64,000 nucleotides of DNA from Dyadobacter fermentans. GTDB taxonomy: Bacteria > Bacteroidota > Bacteroidia > Cytophagales > Spirosomataceae. The translations under genes and the position numbers were made by a program. The notes below the pieces were generated by a model, which saw only the letters and a list, made by a program, of their open reading frames with translations, was not told the origin of the DNA and did no database searches. Of this stretch, positions 46,323 to 55,133 are shown piece after piece. Position 1 is the stretch's first letter. Every line of letters starts with the position of its first letter. Location: positions 496,001 through 560,000 of the forward strand of contig NZ_JAHXBN010000010.1 in NCBI RefSeq assembly GCF_019924045.1. The letters are read 5' to 3'.

Positions 46323-49300
46323 ATGTTCCAAAATCTATCCAGAAACTCTCTTCTGAGCAGAGGCCGGCTACTTGTAGCCTTACTGCTCTTCGGCCTCAGC
46401 GCCTTCGCCCAGAACGTCACCGTGAAAGGTACCGTCACGTCCGCAGCCGACAACGGTTCGCTGCCAGGCGTCAATATTGTGGTTAAAAATACGCTTACCG
46501 GTACATCGACCGACGCTGATGGCAAGTTCGAGATCAACGCACCGTCGAATGGTACCCTCGTTTTTTCCGGAATCGGGTACGTTACCCAGGAAGTGGCTGT
46601 GAATGGCCGGGCCACGATTGATATCAAACTGGCTGCGGATACAAAGCAGCTGGAAGAAGTGGTGGTGGTCGGCTACGGTACGCAAAAGCGCAACAGTATG
46701 ACCAACTCCGTGTCGCAGATTAGCGGCGAAGCAATTACCAAACGGCCGGTATCGAATATCCAGCAGTCGATGCAGGGACTGATGCCCGGGGTAACAGTGC
46801 TGGACCAGGGCGGTTCGCCGGGTAAGTCGAATACCAACATCCGCGTTCGGGGGATCACTACATTTAATATCAACGGCAGCAGCACGAGCGGGTATGATCT
46901 AGGTAAAAACGATGCGCTTGTGATCGTGGATGGTATCGAGCAGCGCCTGAGCGACATTAACCCGGATGATATCGAATCGGTTTCGGTTTTGAAAGATGCT
47001 TCTTCGACGGCCATTTACGGTTCCCGCGCGACGAACGGGGTTATCCTCGTTACCACCAAACGGGCCAAAGGAGGCAAGGTGCAGGTGGATTATAATGGTT
47101 ACTACGCCATTCAGAAGTCGAATAATGTGCCCAAAATGATGGGAATCGAGGCTTACATGCGCGAGCAGGTAGCTGCCTACACGAATGCGGGCCTGCCGGT
47201 TCCGGCGCGGTTTACGGAGGAATCCATTCAGGCATATGTAAATGCGACCGACCGCGAGAAGTATCCGATGCCCAATACCTGGTTTGAAACCATGCTGCGT
47301 TCTGCTCCCCAGCAGAACCATACCATTTCGGTAGCGGGCGGCACGGATGTGATCCGTACGCGTTTGAGCGCCCGTTTCCAGGACCAGCAAGGTGTCATTG
47401 CGGGTTATTCCAATAAAATCGGCGAGTTCCGCCTTAATACCGACTACACGGTTTCGAAACGCTTACGTGTGAGCGGTGACATCAACTACCGTTACGCCCG
47501 CGCATTGAACCCGACTGTGAACAACACAGGTAACAACCCGCAACCTTTGAACAACTTCTTTCACGGTACATTGTGGGCGGTACCCAAATATGCGGATGGC
47601 ACGTACGGATTGAGTACGCAGGGTAACAACCCATTGATGTTTAATGAAATCGGCGGGCAGTCGCGGCAGGTGACCGATTACCTGGCGGGTTATGTCAAGG
47701 CGGAATTTGATATTGCGGAGGGGCTGACATTCTCTACGCAAATCGCGGGCCGGGGTACATTCACGAATCAGAAAAACTACACCAACGCCTATACCAACAC
47801 CGATAAGAATACCAATATCACGAAAACGGTGGCGATCAACTCATTGACCGAAGTCCGCAATACGCTACGCGAATACACGATCAACAACTTGCTGACTTAT
47901 GAAAAGAGCTTTGGCGATCATGGCTTGAAAGCATTGGTGGGTTACTCGCAAATCGGGAATACGCAGACTTTCCTGTCGGCCTACCGCGAGCGGTTCTATA
48001 ACAACGACATCGGATCCATTGGCCAGGGCGCGAACGATGGTACCAAAAGCAATTCCGGTAATGATGCGGAATATGGCCTGCGTTCGTATTTCGGTCGCGT
48101 GAATTACGATTATAAAGAGAAATACCTTTTTGAAGCAAATGGCCGCTATGACGGATCTTCCAAATTCACAGGTCCCAAACAGTACAGCTTTTTTCCCTCC
48201 TTCTCGGCGGGATGGCGTATTTCAAAGGAGAACTTCTGGCAGGGATTGGAAAAGACTGTCAATGATCTGAAGCTCCGCGGCTCGTGGGGGATTACCGGAA
48301 ACCAGTCGGTGGATTTGTACAGCTACTACTCCGCATTGACGTCCCTCGGGTACAGCTTCGGGGGCACACCCGTGCAAGGCTACCGGCCTACGACATTGGC
48401 CAACACCAACCTCGGCTGGGAATCGACCACGCAGCTTGACCTGGGTATCGACGCGACGTTCCTGAACAAACGGTTGACATTTACCGCCGACTATTACCGC
48501 AAGCTTACCGACGACATTCTCCTGAACCTCGATATCCCCGCGACGATCGGTCTGAAAGCGCCGCCGCAGAATGCAGGATCGGTGGAGAACAAGGGCTGGG
48601 AGTTTAGTCTGAATTACCGTGGTGCTGCGAGTGCGTCCGGCTTCCGTTACACGCTCGGCGGAAATTTGAGTATTAATGAAAACAAAGTGGTGGACCTGAA
48701 AGGTACCGGCCCGTATATCACCGGTTCGGATATCGACCCCCGCTATATCATTGCCAAAGGGCTGCCGATCAATACGCTGTGGGGCTACCAGACCGACGGC
48801 TTGTTCCAAACCCAGCAGGAAATTACGGAGTACAAGGCTACTTATGCGGCCAATACCAAACCCGGCGACGTGAAATATGTCGATCGCAACGGGGACAAGA
48901 AGATCAATGCCGACGATATGACGGCCATCGGTAACTCGTTCCCGAAATACACCTTCGGCTTGAACGGGGACTTCTCTTATAAAGGTTTCGACCTGAGCAT
49001 ATTGTTCCAGGGCGCTGCGAAAGTGGATGCCCGCCTGGCGGGTGCATTGGCCGAAATGGGTAACCAGGAAGGGTTCACCCATGAGATTTATACCAATGAT
49101 TACTGGACGCCTGAAAACACGGGTGCCCGCTTCCCGCGCCCGGTGAAGTTTGATCTCCGCAATGTGGCTACTTCCGACCGTCTGGTAATCGATGGTTCGT
49201 ACTTGCGACTGAAAAATGTGCAGCTGGCCTACAACATTCCGGCCGAAATCGTGAGCAAACTGCGTGTGAGCCGCATTCGCGTGTACACATCGGCTACCAA

Positions 49301-49418
49301 TTTGCTCACATTCTCGAAACTGAATGAATGGAACCTCGATCCCGAAGTTCCCTCCGGCCGCGCGGTTCATTTCCCGCAAACAGCCTTGTACACATTTGGG
49401 TTGAACCTCTCATTCTGA
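46323..49418 (+). CDS. SusC/RagA family TonB-linked outer-membrane protein
   Basis: The 1031-residue protein has a signal peptide (ending LSAFAQ), a CarboxypepD_reg-like domain (about 30-110, VKGTVTSAADNGSLPGVNIVVK), the SusC signature (VVVGYGTQKRNSMTNSVSQI), a plug (about 125-240) and a long barrel ending LYTFGLNLSF. It imports oligosaccharides through a pedal-bin complex with the SusD lipoprotein encoded 13 bases downstream. An in-frame start 37 codons upstream is rejected because it would displace the signal peptide. Neighbouring sulfatases suggest a sulfated glycan. Confidence 0.95.
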   Translation: MFQNLSRNSLLSRGRLLVALLLFGLSAFAQNVTVKGTVTSAADNGSLPGVNIVVKNTLTGTSTDADGKFEINAPSNGTLVFSGIGYVTQEVAVNGRATIDIKLAADTKQLEEVVVVGYGTQKRNSMTNSVSQISGEAITKRPVSNIQQSMQGLMPGVTVLDQGGSPGKSNTNIRVRGITTFNINGSSTSGYDLGKNDALVIVDGIEQRLSDINPDDIESVSVLKDASSTAIYGSRATNGVILVTTKRAKGGKVQVDYNGYYAIQKSNNVPKMMGIEAYMREQVAAYTNAGLPVPARFTEESIQAYVNATDREKYPMPNTWFETMLRSAPQQNHTISVAGGTDVIRTRLSARFQDQQGVIAGYSNKIGEFRLNTDYTVSKRLRVSGDINYRYARALNPTVNNTGNNPQPLNNFFHGTLWAVPKYADGTYGLSTQGNNPLMFNEIGGQSRQVTDYLAGYVKAEFDIAEGLTFSTQIAGRGTFTNQKNYTNAYTNTDKNTNITKTVAINSLTEVRNTLREYTINNLLTYEKSFGDHGLKALVGYSQIGNTQTFLSAYRERFYNNDIGSIGQGANDGTKSNSGNDAEYGLRSYFGRVNYDYKEKYLFEANGRYDGSSKFTGPKQYSFFPSFSAGWRISKENFWQGLEKTVNDLKLRGSWGITGNQSVDLYSYYSALTSLGYSFGGTPVQGYRPTTLANTNLGWESTTQLDLGIDATFLNKRLTFTADYYRKLTDDILLNLDIPATIGLKAPPQNAGSVENKGWEFSLNYRGAASASGFRYTLGGNLSINENKVVDLKGTGPYITGSDIDPRYIIAKGLPINTLWGYQTDGLFQTQQEITEYKATYAANTKPGDVKYVDRNGDKKINADDMTAIGNSFPKYTFGLNGDFSYKGFDLSILFQGAAKVDARLAGALAEMGNQEGFTHEIYTNDYWTPENTGARFPRPVKFDLRNVATSDRLVIDGSYLRLKNVQLAYNIPAEIVSKLRVSRIRVYTSATNLLTFSKLNEWNLDPEVPSGRAVHFPQTALYTFGLNLSF

Positions 49419-49431
49419 CCGCATTGATTTT

Positions 49432-51027
49432 ATGAAAACCAATACATTCAAACATACCATTTACGCAGGTATCGCCGTGCTAACGCTGGGTCTTGCTTCC
49501 TGCGACTCCGGCCTGCTGGAAACCGTTCCTAACGACCGTCTTTCCGAAGATTTATTCTGGAAAACCGAAAACGATGCCAAACTAGCCGTTAACTCACTTT
49601 ATACCGACCTGGACAGCACCACGGCCGTCACCTGGGATGGCATTACCGATCTGGCGCATACCAACCAGAGCTTCAACGTGGCCGCGTATATTGAAGCGGG
49701 GAGTTACGATGCGACTAGTTCGGTGATTTACGATGAATGGAAACGGGCCTACCGAGGCATTCGTGGCGTGAATTACTTCCTCGAAAACGTGGATAAGGTA
49801 CCGAGCACCAACACCGCATTGATCAACCAGCTCAAAGGCGAGGCGAAGGCATTGCGTGCCTACCATTATCTGAAACTGGCAGGTTTGTTCGGTCCGGTGC
49901 CGCTGGTCACATCCTCGATCAGCATTGATGAGGGCCGGACATTGGTGAACACTCCGGTGGAGGAAATCTGGAATTTTGTAGAGAAAGAACTGACCGAAGC
50001 TGCGGCGCTGCTGCCGACTACCTATGGAGCTGCCGACAGAGGCCGGTTTACCAAAGGTGCCGCATTAGGCTTGCTCGCACGTGCGGACCTGTACGCAGGA
50101 CGTTACCAGAAGGCTGCCGATGCCGCGGACCAGGTGATCAAGCTCGGCGTGTATGGCTTGTATGATTCCTATGAAAAGCTATACAGCTATGCCGCGGAGA
50201 ATAACAAGGAAGTGCTTCTGGATAAACAGTATTTGAAAGATGTTTATCAAAATAATGTATTCAACCTGCTCGCGCCATACAGCCAGAAGAATGCGCAGAG
50301 TACCTATGTGCCGACAAAGGCTTTGGTGGATACTTATGAAACACTCGAAGGTAAGAAAATAACCGATCCTTCGAGCGGGTATGACCCGGCTAAGCCTTAT
50401 GCCAATCGTGATCCTCGTCTGAAATTCTCGGTATTCCTTGAAGGCGACGCGTTGCCGAGCGGTATTACCTTCCAGCCCCGCCCGACGAGCACCACCGCGG
50501 ACGCGATCGGAAGTACTTACATTGCCTCTACGACCGGTTTTAACATTAAAAAGTATATCAATACCGAAGATTTCGCGAACCCGACCAACAGTGGTATCAA
50601 CATTATCTTGTTGCGCTACGCCGAAGTATTGTTGACTTACGCCGAAGCGAAGATCGAGCTGGGGCAAACCGACGCGACCGTGCTGGCGGCGATTAACCAG
50701 GTTAGAAACGGCCGTGCGGACGTGAAGCAACCTTCGGTAACGGCTACCACGCAAGCGGCATTGCGGGACATCGTACGCCGCGAGCGGACTGTGGAACTGG
50801 CATTTGAAGGGCAGCGGCTGTATGATATCCGCCGCTGGAAAATTGGGGAGCAGGTGATGAACGGGCCGGTGTTCGGTATCACTTATCCGGATGCTACTGG
50901 TAAACTGGTTACGGTGCAAGCCGCATCCTCCGATCGCGTTTTCGATGGTGGCAGGCATTACCTCTGGCCCATGCCGCAAAAAGAGCGTGATTTGAATCCG
51001 AACCTGAAACAAAATCCGAACTGGTAA
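49432..51027 (+). CDS. SusD/RagB family nutrient-binding outer-membrane lipoprotein
   Basis: The 531-residue protein has a lipoprotein signal with Cys24 (LGLASCDSG) and SusD features: ETVPNDRLSEDLFWKTENDAKLAVNSLY at the N-terminus, TPR-like helices (AKALRAYHYLKLAGLFGPVPL) and the C-terminal RYAEVLLTYAEAKIELG and RRERTVELAFEGQRLYDIRRWK. It forms the lid of the SusC pore and binds the glycan. It lies 13 bases after susC in one operon. Confidence 0.95.
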   Translation: MKTNTFKHTIYAGIAVLTLGLASCDSGLLETVPNDRLSEDLFWKTENDAKLAVNSLYTDLDSTTAVTWDGITDLAHTNQSFNVAAYIEAGSYDATSSVIYDEWKRAYRGIRGVNYFLENVDKVPSTNTALINQLKGEAKALRAYHYLKLAGLFGPVPLVTSSISIDEGRTLVNTPVEEIWNFVEKELTEAAALLPTTYGAADRGRFTKGAALGLLARADLYAGRYQKAADAADQVIKLGVYGLYDSYEKLYSYAAENNKEVLLDKQYLKDVYQNNVFNLLAPYSQKNAQSTYVPTKALVDTYETLEGKKITDPSSGYDPAKPYANRDPRLKFSVFLEGDALPSGITFQPRPTSTTADAIGSTYIASTTGFNIKKYINTEDFANPTNSGINIILLRYAEVLLTYAEAKIELGQTDATVLAAINQVRNGRADVKQPSVTATTQAALRDIVRRERTVELAFEGQRLYDIRRWKIGEQVMNGPVFGITYPDATGKLVTVQAASSDRVFDGGRHYLWPMPQKERDLNPNLKQNPNW

Positions 51028-51044
51028 TTACTTTTGAGCAATGT

Positions 51045-51150
51045 GGCGCCAAGCTTAGCTTGGTGCCGCCTATTGTTCAGCCTCCGGCTGGCGGAAAGAA
51101 CTCCGGCCTGAGGCCTGCGAATAGTAAGCACCAAGCAGGCGCTTGGCGCC
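51045..51150. repeat. Paired hairpins with inverted-repeat symmetry after susD
   Basis: Hairpins GGCGCCAAGC-TTA-GCTTGGTGCC (51045-51067) and GCACCAAGC-AGGC-GCTTGGCGC (51128-51149) flank AGCCTCCGGCT and CTATT...GAATAG. The outer arms can also pair across the element. Same building plan as 43350-43410. Probably a REP-like element that also protects or attenuates the mRNA between susD and the sulfatase. Confidence 0.6.
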
Positions 51151-51176
51151 ATTTTACCTAAAACCACCTTAAAAAC

Positions 51177-52616
51177 ATGTTTAGAGTACTTTCTCTGTTG
51201 CTGGTATCAATGGGCCTCTGCCTGCTGATGGCCTTTCAATCCGAAAAACCGACGGCAAAAACACCCAACATCGTTCTCTTTTTTATCGACGATCTAGGTT
51301 ACGGCGACTTGTCTGTCAATGGCGCATTGGGCTATAAAACGCCTAATCTTGACAAAATGGCCACAGAAGGCACGCGTTTTACCAACTTCATGGCCGCTCA
51401 GGCTGTGTGCAGTGCTTCCCGTGCCGCTTTGCTTACAGGTTGTTATCCCAACCGCCTGGGCATTTCGGGCGCGTTCGGGCCCAATGCTGGTGTGGGCCTC
51501 AATCCCAAAGAAGAAACTATTGCCGAGCTTGTAAAAGCGCAGGGTTATGCAACGGGTATTTTCGGCAAATGGCATTTGGGCAGCGACCAGGAGTTTTTGC
51601 CTTTGCAGCAGGGCTTCGATGAATATTACGGCGTACCCTATTCGCACGATATGTGGCCGCTGCACCCATGGCAGGAGCGAGCCAAATACCCGCCGCTGCA
51701 CTGGATCGACGGAAACAAGCCGGTGAAAGAGATCAAGAACCTGGAAGATGCCAGTGAGCTGACGCCGGTGATTACCGAAAAGGCAATTTCATTTATCAAA
51801 AGGAACAAAAACAAGCCCTTTTTCTTGTACGTGCCGCACCCGCTACCGCACGTACCTTTGGCTGCTTCGGCAAAGTTTCGTGGTAAAAGTCAGCGAGGTA
51901 TCTTTGGAGATGTGATGATGGAGCTGGACTGGTCCGTAGGGGAGATCATGAAGGAGCTCAAAGCGCAGGGATTGGATAACAATACCCTGGTAATTTTCAC
52001 CAGCGACAATGGCCCCTGGCTCAACTACGGCGACCATGCCGGTTCTGCGGGCGGTTTCCGCGAAGGCAAAGGAACCTCTTTCGAAGGCGGGCAACGCGAG
52101 CCGTGCATCATGCGCTGGCCGGGCGTAATTCCCGCAGGAAGGGTTTCCAACAAACTCCTCTCGACGCTCGACGTCCTTCCTACCATTGCCAAACTGACCG
52201 GCGCGAAGTTGCCGAAGGAGAAAATAGACGGTTACGATTTCACCGCATTGCTCAAAGGCGACGAAAGCCAGACGCCGCGTGAAAGTTTCCTCTACTATTA
52301 TCGCAAAAACAGCCTCGAAGCTGTTCGTAAAGGCGATTGGAAACTCGTTTTCGCTCACCCGGGACGTACCTATGAAGGCTCATTGCCAGGCAAAAACGGT
52401 CAGCCGGGTCCTGCGCCGGAGGATCATCAGTTCCCGAAAGCGCTCTACAACCTCGCCCGCGACCCAAGCGAGCGCTACGATGTGCTGGAACAAAACCCGG
52501 AAATCGTAACAGAACTCGAAAAAATAGCCGACGCCGCACGGGAAGATATGGGCGATGATTTGCAGCAAAAGACGGGGAAAAACGTTCGGGAGATAGGACG
52601 TACCGTTAAAAAATAA
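51177..52616 (+). CDS. Sulfatase (type I, arylsulfatase-like), CxAxR variant
   Basis: The 479-residue secreted sulfatase has a hydrophobic N-terminal signal (MFRVLSLLLVSMGLCLLMAFQ), metal aspartates D38/D39 (FFIDDLGYGD) and the modification motif CSASRAALLTG with formylglycine precursor Cys78. The Pro of the canonical CxPxR is Ala. Also seen are GKWHLG and TSDNGPW. It hydrolyses sulfate esters on the imported glycan in the periplasm. Cys-type sulfatases are matured by formylglycine-generating enzyme or anSME; neither is encoded here. It follows susD after a repeat element, so it may still be co-transcribed. Confidence 0.9.
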   Translation: MFRVLSLLLVSMGLCLLMAFQSEKPTAKTPNIVLFFIDDLGYGDLSVNGALGYKTPNLDKMATEGTRFTNFMAAQAVCSASRAALLTGCYPNRLGISGAFGPNAGVGLNPKEETIAELVKAQGYATGIFGKWHLGSDQEFLPLQQGFDEYYGVPYSHDMWPLHPWQERAKYPPLHWIDGNKPVKEIKNLEDASELTPVITEKAISFIKRNKNKPFFLYVPHPLPHVPLAASAKFRGKSQRGIFGDVMMELDWSVGEIMKELKAQGLDNNTLVIFTSDNGPWLNYGDHAGSAGGFREGKGTSFEGGQREPCIMRWPGVIPAGRVSNKLLSTLDVLPTIAKLTGAKLPKEKIDGYDFTALLKGDESQTPRESFLYYYRKNSLEAVRKGDWKLVFAHPGRTYEGSLPGKNGQPGPAPEDHQFPKALYNLARDPSERYDVLEQNPEIVTELEKIADAAREDMGDDLQQKTGKNVREIGRTVKK

Positions 52617-52625
52617 GAGATGGTG

Positions 52626-52661
52626 TTTCTGAGCAGCAATGATAATATTGCTGCTCAGAAA
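52626..52661 (+). terminator. Perfect 15-bp hairpin after the first sulfatase
   Basis: Arms TTTCTGAGCAGCAAT (52626-52640) and 52647-52661, 6-nt loop, 9 bases after the stop codon. It lacks a long T-tract on the plus strand, so termination is likely but not certain. It separates the susCD-sulfatase unit from higBA module 2. Confidence 0.65.
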
Positions 52662-52696
52662 ACTTGTAACCCTCGGGGTTGCGCACTATCTTTATT

Positions 52697-52978
52697 ATGA
52701 TCAGGACTTTTAACCACAAAGGACTTAGACTGCTTTGGGAAAAGGACGATCCATCGAAGTTGCCGTCTGGGCAAGTCGAAAAACTCAGGCGTATACTTTC
52801 AACCTTGAATACGGCCAAAAGCCTTGATCCCATCAGAGCAATTCCTGGCTACCGGTTGCATTCACTTTCGGGCAGATTGGAGGGGTTCTGGTCTGTATGG
52901 ATTACCGGGAATTATCGGGTGTTGTTCAGGTTTGAAAATGGAGATGTATTCAATGTTGACTATGTCGATTATCATTGA
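52697..52978 (+). CDS. higB: HigB/RelE-type mRNA interferase toxin (module 2)
   Basis: The 93-residue protein has the same motifs as the first HigB: IRTFNHKGLRLLWE, RLHSLSGRLEGFWSVWITGNYRVLFRF and GDVFNVDYVDYH. The start is the ATG at 52697; an earlier in-frame codon (52679) is in the promoter. A promoter-like TTG (52664-52666), N20, TATCTTTA (52687-52694) abuts the start codon, and AACCC-TCG-GGGTT lies between the boxes, echoing the operator of module 1. It overlaps nothing upstream and ends just before higA. Confidence 0.88.
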   Translation: MIRTFNHKGLRLLWEKDDPSKLPSGQVEKLRRILSTLNTAKSLDPIRAIPGYRLHSLSGRLEGFWSVWITGNYRVLFRFENGDVFNVDYVDYH

Positions 52979-52983
52979 GCGTT

Positions 52984-53283
52984 ATGGAAAGTGAAATGAA
53001 GCCGGTGCATCCTGGTGCGGTGTTGCGGGAGGATATCTTGAAGGAAATGAAAATCTCGATCACGCGGGCTGCGAGGGAATTAAATGTAAGCCGCAAGCAA
53101 CTTTCTGAGGTCGTGAATGAAACCGCTGCGATATCGGCTGAAATGGCCGTAAGATTGGAAAGCGGTTTCGGCGTGAGCGCGGAATTCTGGCTGGATATGC
53201 AGAAGAAATATGATATCTGGAAAGTAAAGGCTAGCGGGCGTGTGCAAAACATTCATAGGATTATCCCTTCACCTGTTTTTTAA
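52984..53283 (+). CDS. higA: HigA-type antitoxin (module 2)
   Basis: About 99 residues: MKPVHPGAVLREDILKE, an HTH (ITRAARELNVSRKQLSEVVNE) and EMAVRLESGFGVSAEFWLDMQKKYDIW, diagnostic for HigA. Starts at 52984 (ATG) or at a TTG (52975) overlapping the higB stop. It should neutralise HigB and repress the unit. This module lies on the plus strand between two sulfatase genes, whereas module 1 lies on the minus strand at 31 kb. Confidence 0.88.
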   Translation: MESEMKPVHPGAVLREDILKEMKISITRAARELNVSRKQLSEVVNETAAISAEMAVRLESGFGVSAEFWLDMQKKYDIWKVKASGRVQNIHRIIPSPVF

Positions 53284-53336
53284 CAAAAAATAAATGTGAA
53301 TTCCACATTTCATTTGCTTGTTCAAAGTATTTATCC

Positions 53337-53370
53337 TTACTTTGTCTATCAAATAAGTAGATTATATTAA
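53337..53370 (+). promoter_or_regulatory. Shared promoter-proximal motif upstream of the second sulfatase
   Basis: TACTTTG (53338-53344) followed at once by TCTATCAAATAAGTAG and then TATATTAA, with about 18-20 nt between the TTTG and the A/T box. The first 22 nt are identical to the copy at 59453 and nearly so to the one at 45992. The start codon is about 275 bases downstream. Confidence 0.6.
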
Positions 53371-53406
53371 GCTTCCGCTTCGCAATATTCAGAACGTATC
53401 TGCTTT

Positions 53407-53499
53407 CCGATACCCTAAGAGACAGTCCAGGCTCGACTTGCCGGAATTTTCGGTGGTTGTCAATTCATGCCAGTCGTCCGGGCTGTCGTAGGGTATCGG
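53407..53499 (+). ncRNA. Candidate structured leader RNA (copy 1, sulfatase leader)
   Basis: Outer stem CCGATACCCTA (53407-53417) with TAGGGTATCGG (53489-53499), a 3-nt/1-nt internal loop, second stem GACAG (53421-53425) with CTGTC (53483-53487), and an inner hairpin GAATT/AATTC (53444-53448 with 53462-53466) whose loop carries TTCGGTGGTTG. The element at 59658 has the same fold and loop sizes with a different outer stem that still pairs. The remaining leader to 53643 holds no gene. A cis-regulatory RNA is inferred; no known riboswitch class is recognised. Confidence 0.55.
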
Positions 53500-53643
53500 G
53501 AACAAAGATACACCGCAATTTACAAATCTGGTTGCCATTGCCGAAACACGCTGTTCTTCCCAATTTTAAAGGCTTCGCCCACGTTGAATTCAAGTAATCC
53601 AAGGGTTGCAATGTCTTTCTGAAGTGTATTAATCTACTCCACA

Positions 53644-55089
53644 ATGAAAAAGTATTGTTTTCTGGTTTCCCTCCTTGCTACATCGTTCTTTTGCCACCAC
53701 TCCCAAGCCCAGGCGCCCAAACCGGCACGCCCGAATATCGTGTTCATCCTGGCCGACGACCTTGGCTATGGTGATGTAGGTTTCAATGGACAAAAGCTCA
53801 TTAAGACACCCAATATCGATCGCCTCGCAAGGGAGGGGATGATCTTTAACCAGTTTTATGCGGGTACCTCCGTATGCGCACCCTCACGGTCGTCGCTCCT
53901 GACGGGCCAGCACACGGGGCATACGTATATCCGGGGAAACAAAAGCGTTGAGCCGGAAGGCCAGCAACCGATTGCCGATTCGGTTGTTACGATTGCAGAA
54001 GTTCTAAAAAAGTCGGGATATGTGACGGCGGCTTTCGGGAAATGGGGTTTAGGGCCTGTCGGCTCGGAAGGCGATCCAAACAAGCAAGGCTTCGACCGTT
54101 TTTATGGTTACAATTGCCAGAGCCTGGCGCACCGTTATTATCCGGAGCATCTTTGGGATAACAGCAAGAAAATACTTTTGGAAGGAAACAAAGGGTTGAT
54201 CAACAACAAGGAGTATGCTCCCGACCTGATCCAGAAAAAGGCGCTCAGCTTTGTCGATGCACAGGATGGCAAGCAGCCTTTCTTCTTGTTTTTACCTTAC
54301 ATTCTTCCACATGCCGAGCTGATGGTGCCCGATGATAGCCTGTTCAGATACTACAAGGGTAAATTCGAAGAAAAGCCATACAGAGGGGCTGACTATGGGT
54401 CGGGTGCCACAGATGGCGGATATGCATCACAGGAATTTCCTCATGCTACTTTTGCAGCAATGGTGGCACGCCTCGATTTGTACGTAGGGCAGGTTGTGAA
54501 CAAATTGAAAGAAAAAGGTCTTGACAAAAACACGTTGATCATTTTCACAAGCGACAATGGTCCGCATATCGAAGGCGGCGCTGATCCGAACTTCTTCAAC
54601 AGCAGTGCGGGGTTCCGGGGTGTAAAAAGGGATTTGTATGAAGGCGGTATCCGGGAGCCATTTGCAGCCCGCTGGCCGGCGGCTATTAAACCCGGCTCCA
54701 AAAGCGACTACATAGGCGCATTCTGGGATATTCTCCCCACTTTCGCGGAGCTGGCAAGTGCTTCGGCCCCCCGTAACATCGACGGCATTTCATTTACGGA
54801 CGCATTGAAAGGCAAGCCTACCCAGAAAAAACATGACTATCTGTATTGGGAATTCCACGAGCAGGGAGGCAGGCAAGCCGTGCGGCAGGGTAACTGGAAA
54901 GCGGTTCGGTTGAAGGCAGCCGGTAATCCCGACGCGCTGGTTGAGCTCTATGATCTTTCGAAAGACCCGCAGGAAAAAACGAACCTAACCCCGCAATTCC
55001 CCGAAAAAGCCAAGGAGCTCGGTCAGATCATGAACCGAGCACACGTTTCCTCCGCTATTTTTCCGTTCGGGAGTTTGGCGACGAATTGA
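53644..55089 (+). CDS. Sulfatase (type I, arylsulfatase-like), canonical CxPxR
   Basis: The 481-residue secreted sulfatase has a signal peptide (ending HHSQAQA), metal aspartates D38/D39 (ILADDLGYGD), the formylglycine site CAPSRSSLLTG with Cys78, FGKWGLG and TSDNGPH. It resembles arylsulfatase A-type enzymes of glycan utilisation loci. It is separated from the first sulfatase by higBA module 2 and has its own promoter motif and structured leader, so its expression may be set independently of susCD. Confidence 0.92.
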   Translation: MKKYCFLVSLLATSFFCHHSQAQAPKPARPNIVFILADDLGYGDVGFNGQKLIKTPNIDRLAREGMIFNQFYAGTSVCAPSRSSLLTGQHTGHTYIRGNKSVEPEGQQPIADSVVTIAEVLKKSGYVTAAFGKWGLGPVGSEGDPNKQGFDRFYGYNCQSLAHRYYPEHLWDNSKKILLEGNKGLINNKEYAPDLIQKKALSFVDAQDGKQPFFLFLPYILPHAELMVPDDSLFRYYKGKFEEKPYRGADYGSGATDGGYASQEFPHATFAAMVARLDLYVGQVVNKLKEKGLDKNTLIIFTSDNGPHIEGGADPNFFNSSAGFRGVKRDLYEGGIREPFAARWPAAIKPGSKSDYIGAFWDILPTFAELASASAPRNIDGISFTDALKGKPTQKKHDYLYWEFHEQGGRQAVRQGNWKAVRLKAAGNPDALVELYDLSKDPQEKTNLTPQFPEKAKELGQIMNRAHVSSAIFPFGSLATN

Positions 55090-55097
55090 TGGACTAT

Positions 55098-55130
55098 AAG
55101 ACCTGATTAATTAACACACAATCAGGTCTT
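55098..55130. terminator. Bidirectional terminator between sulfatase and response regulator
   Basis: AAGACCTGATT (55098-55108) pairs perfectly with AATCAGGTCTT (55120-55130) between convergent stop codons. Weak T-tract on the plus side (TTGTTTC), and A-rich flank serving the minus strand. Confidence 0.75.
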
Positions 55131-55133
55131 GTT

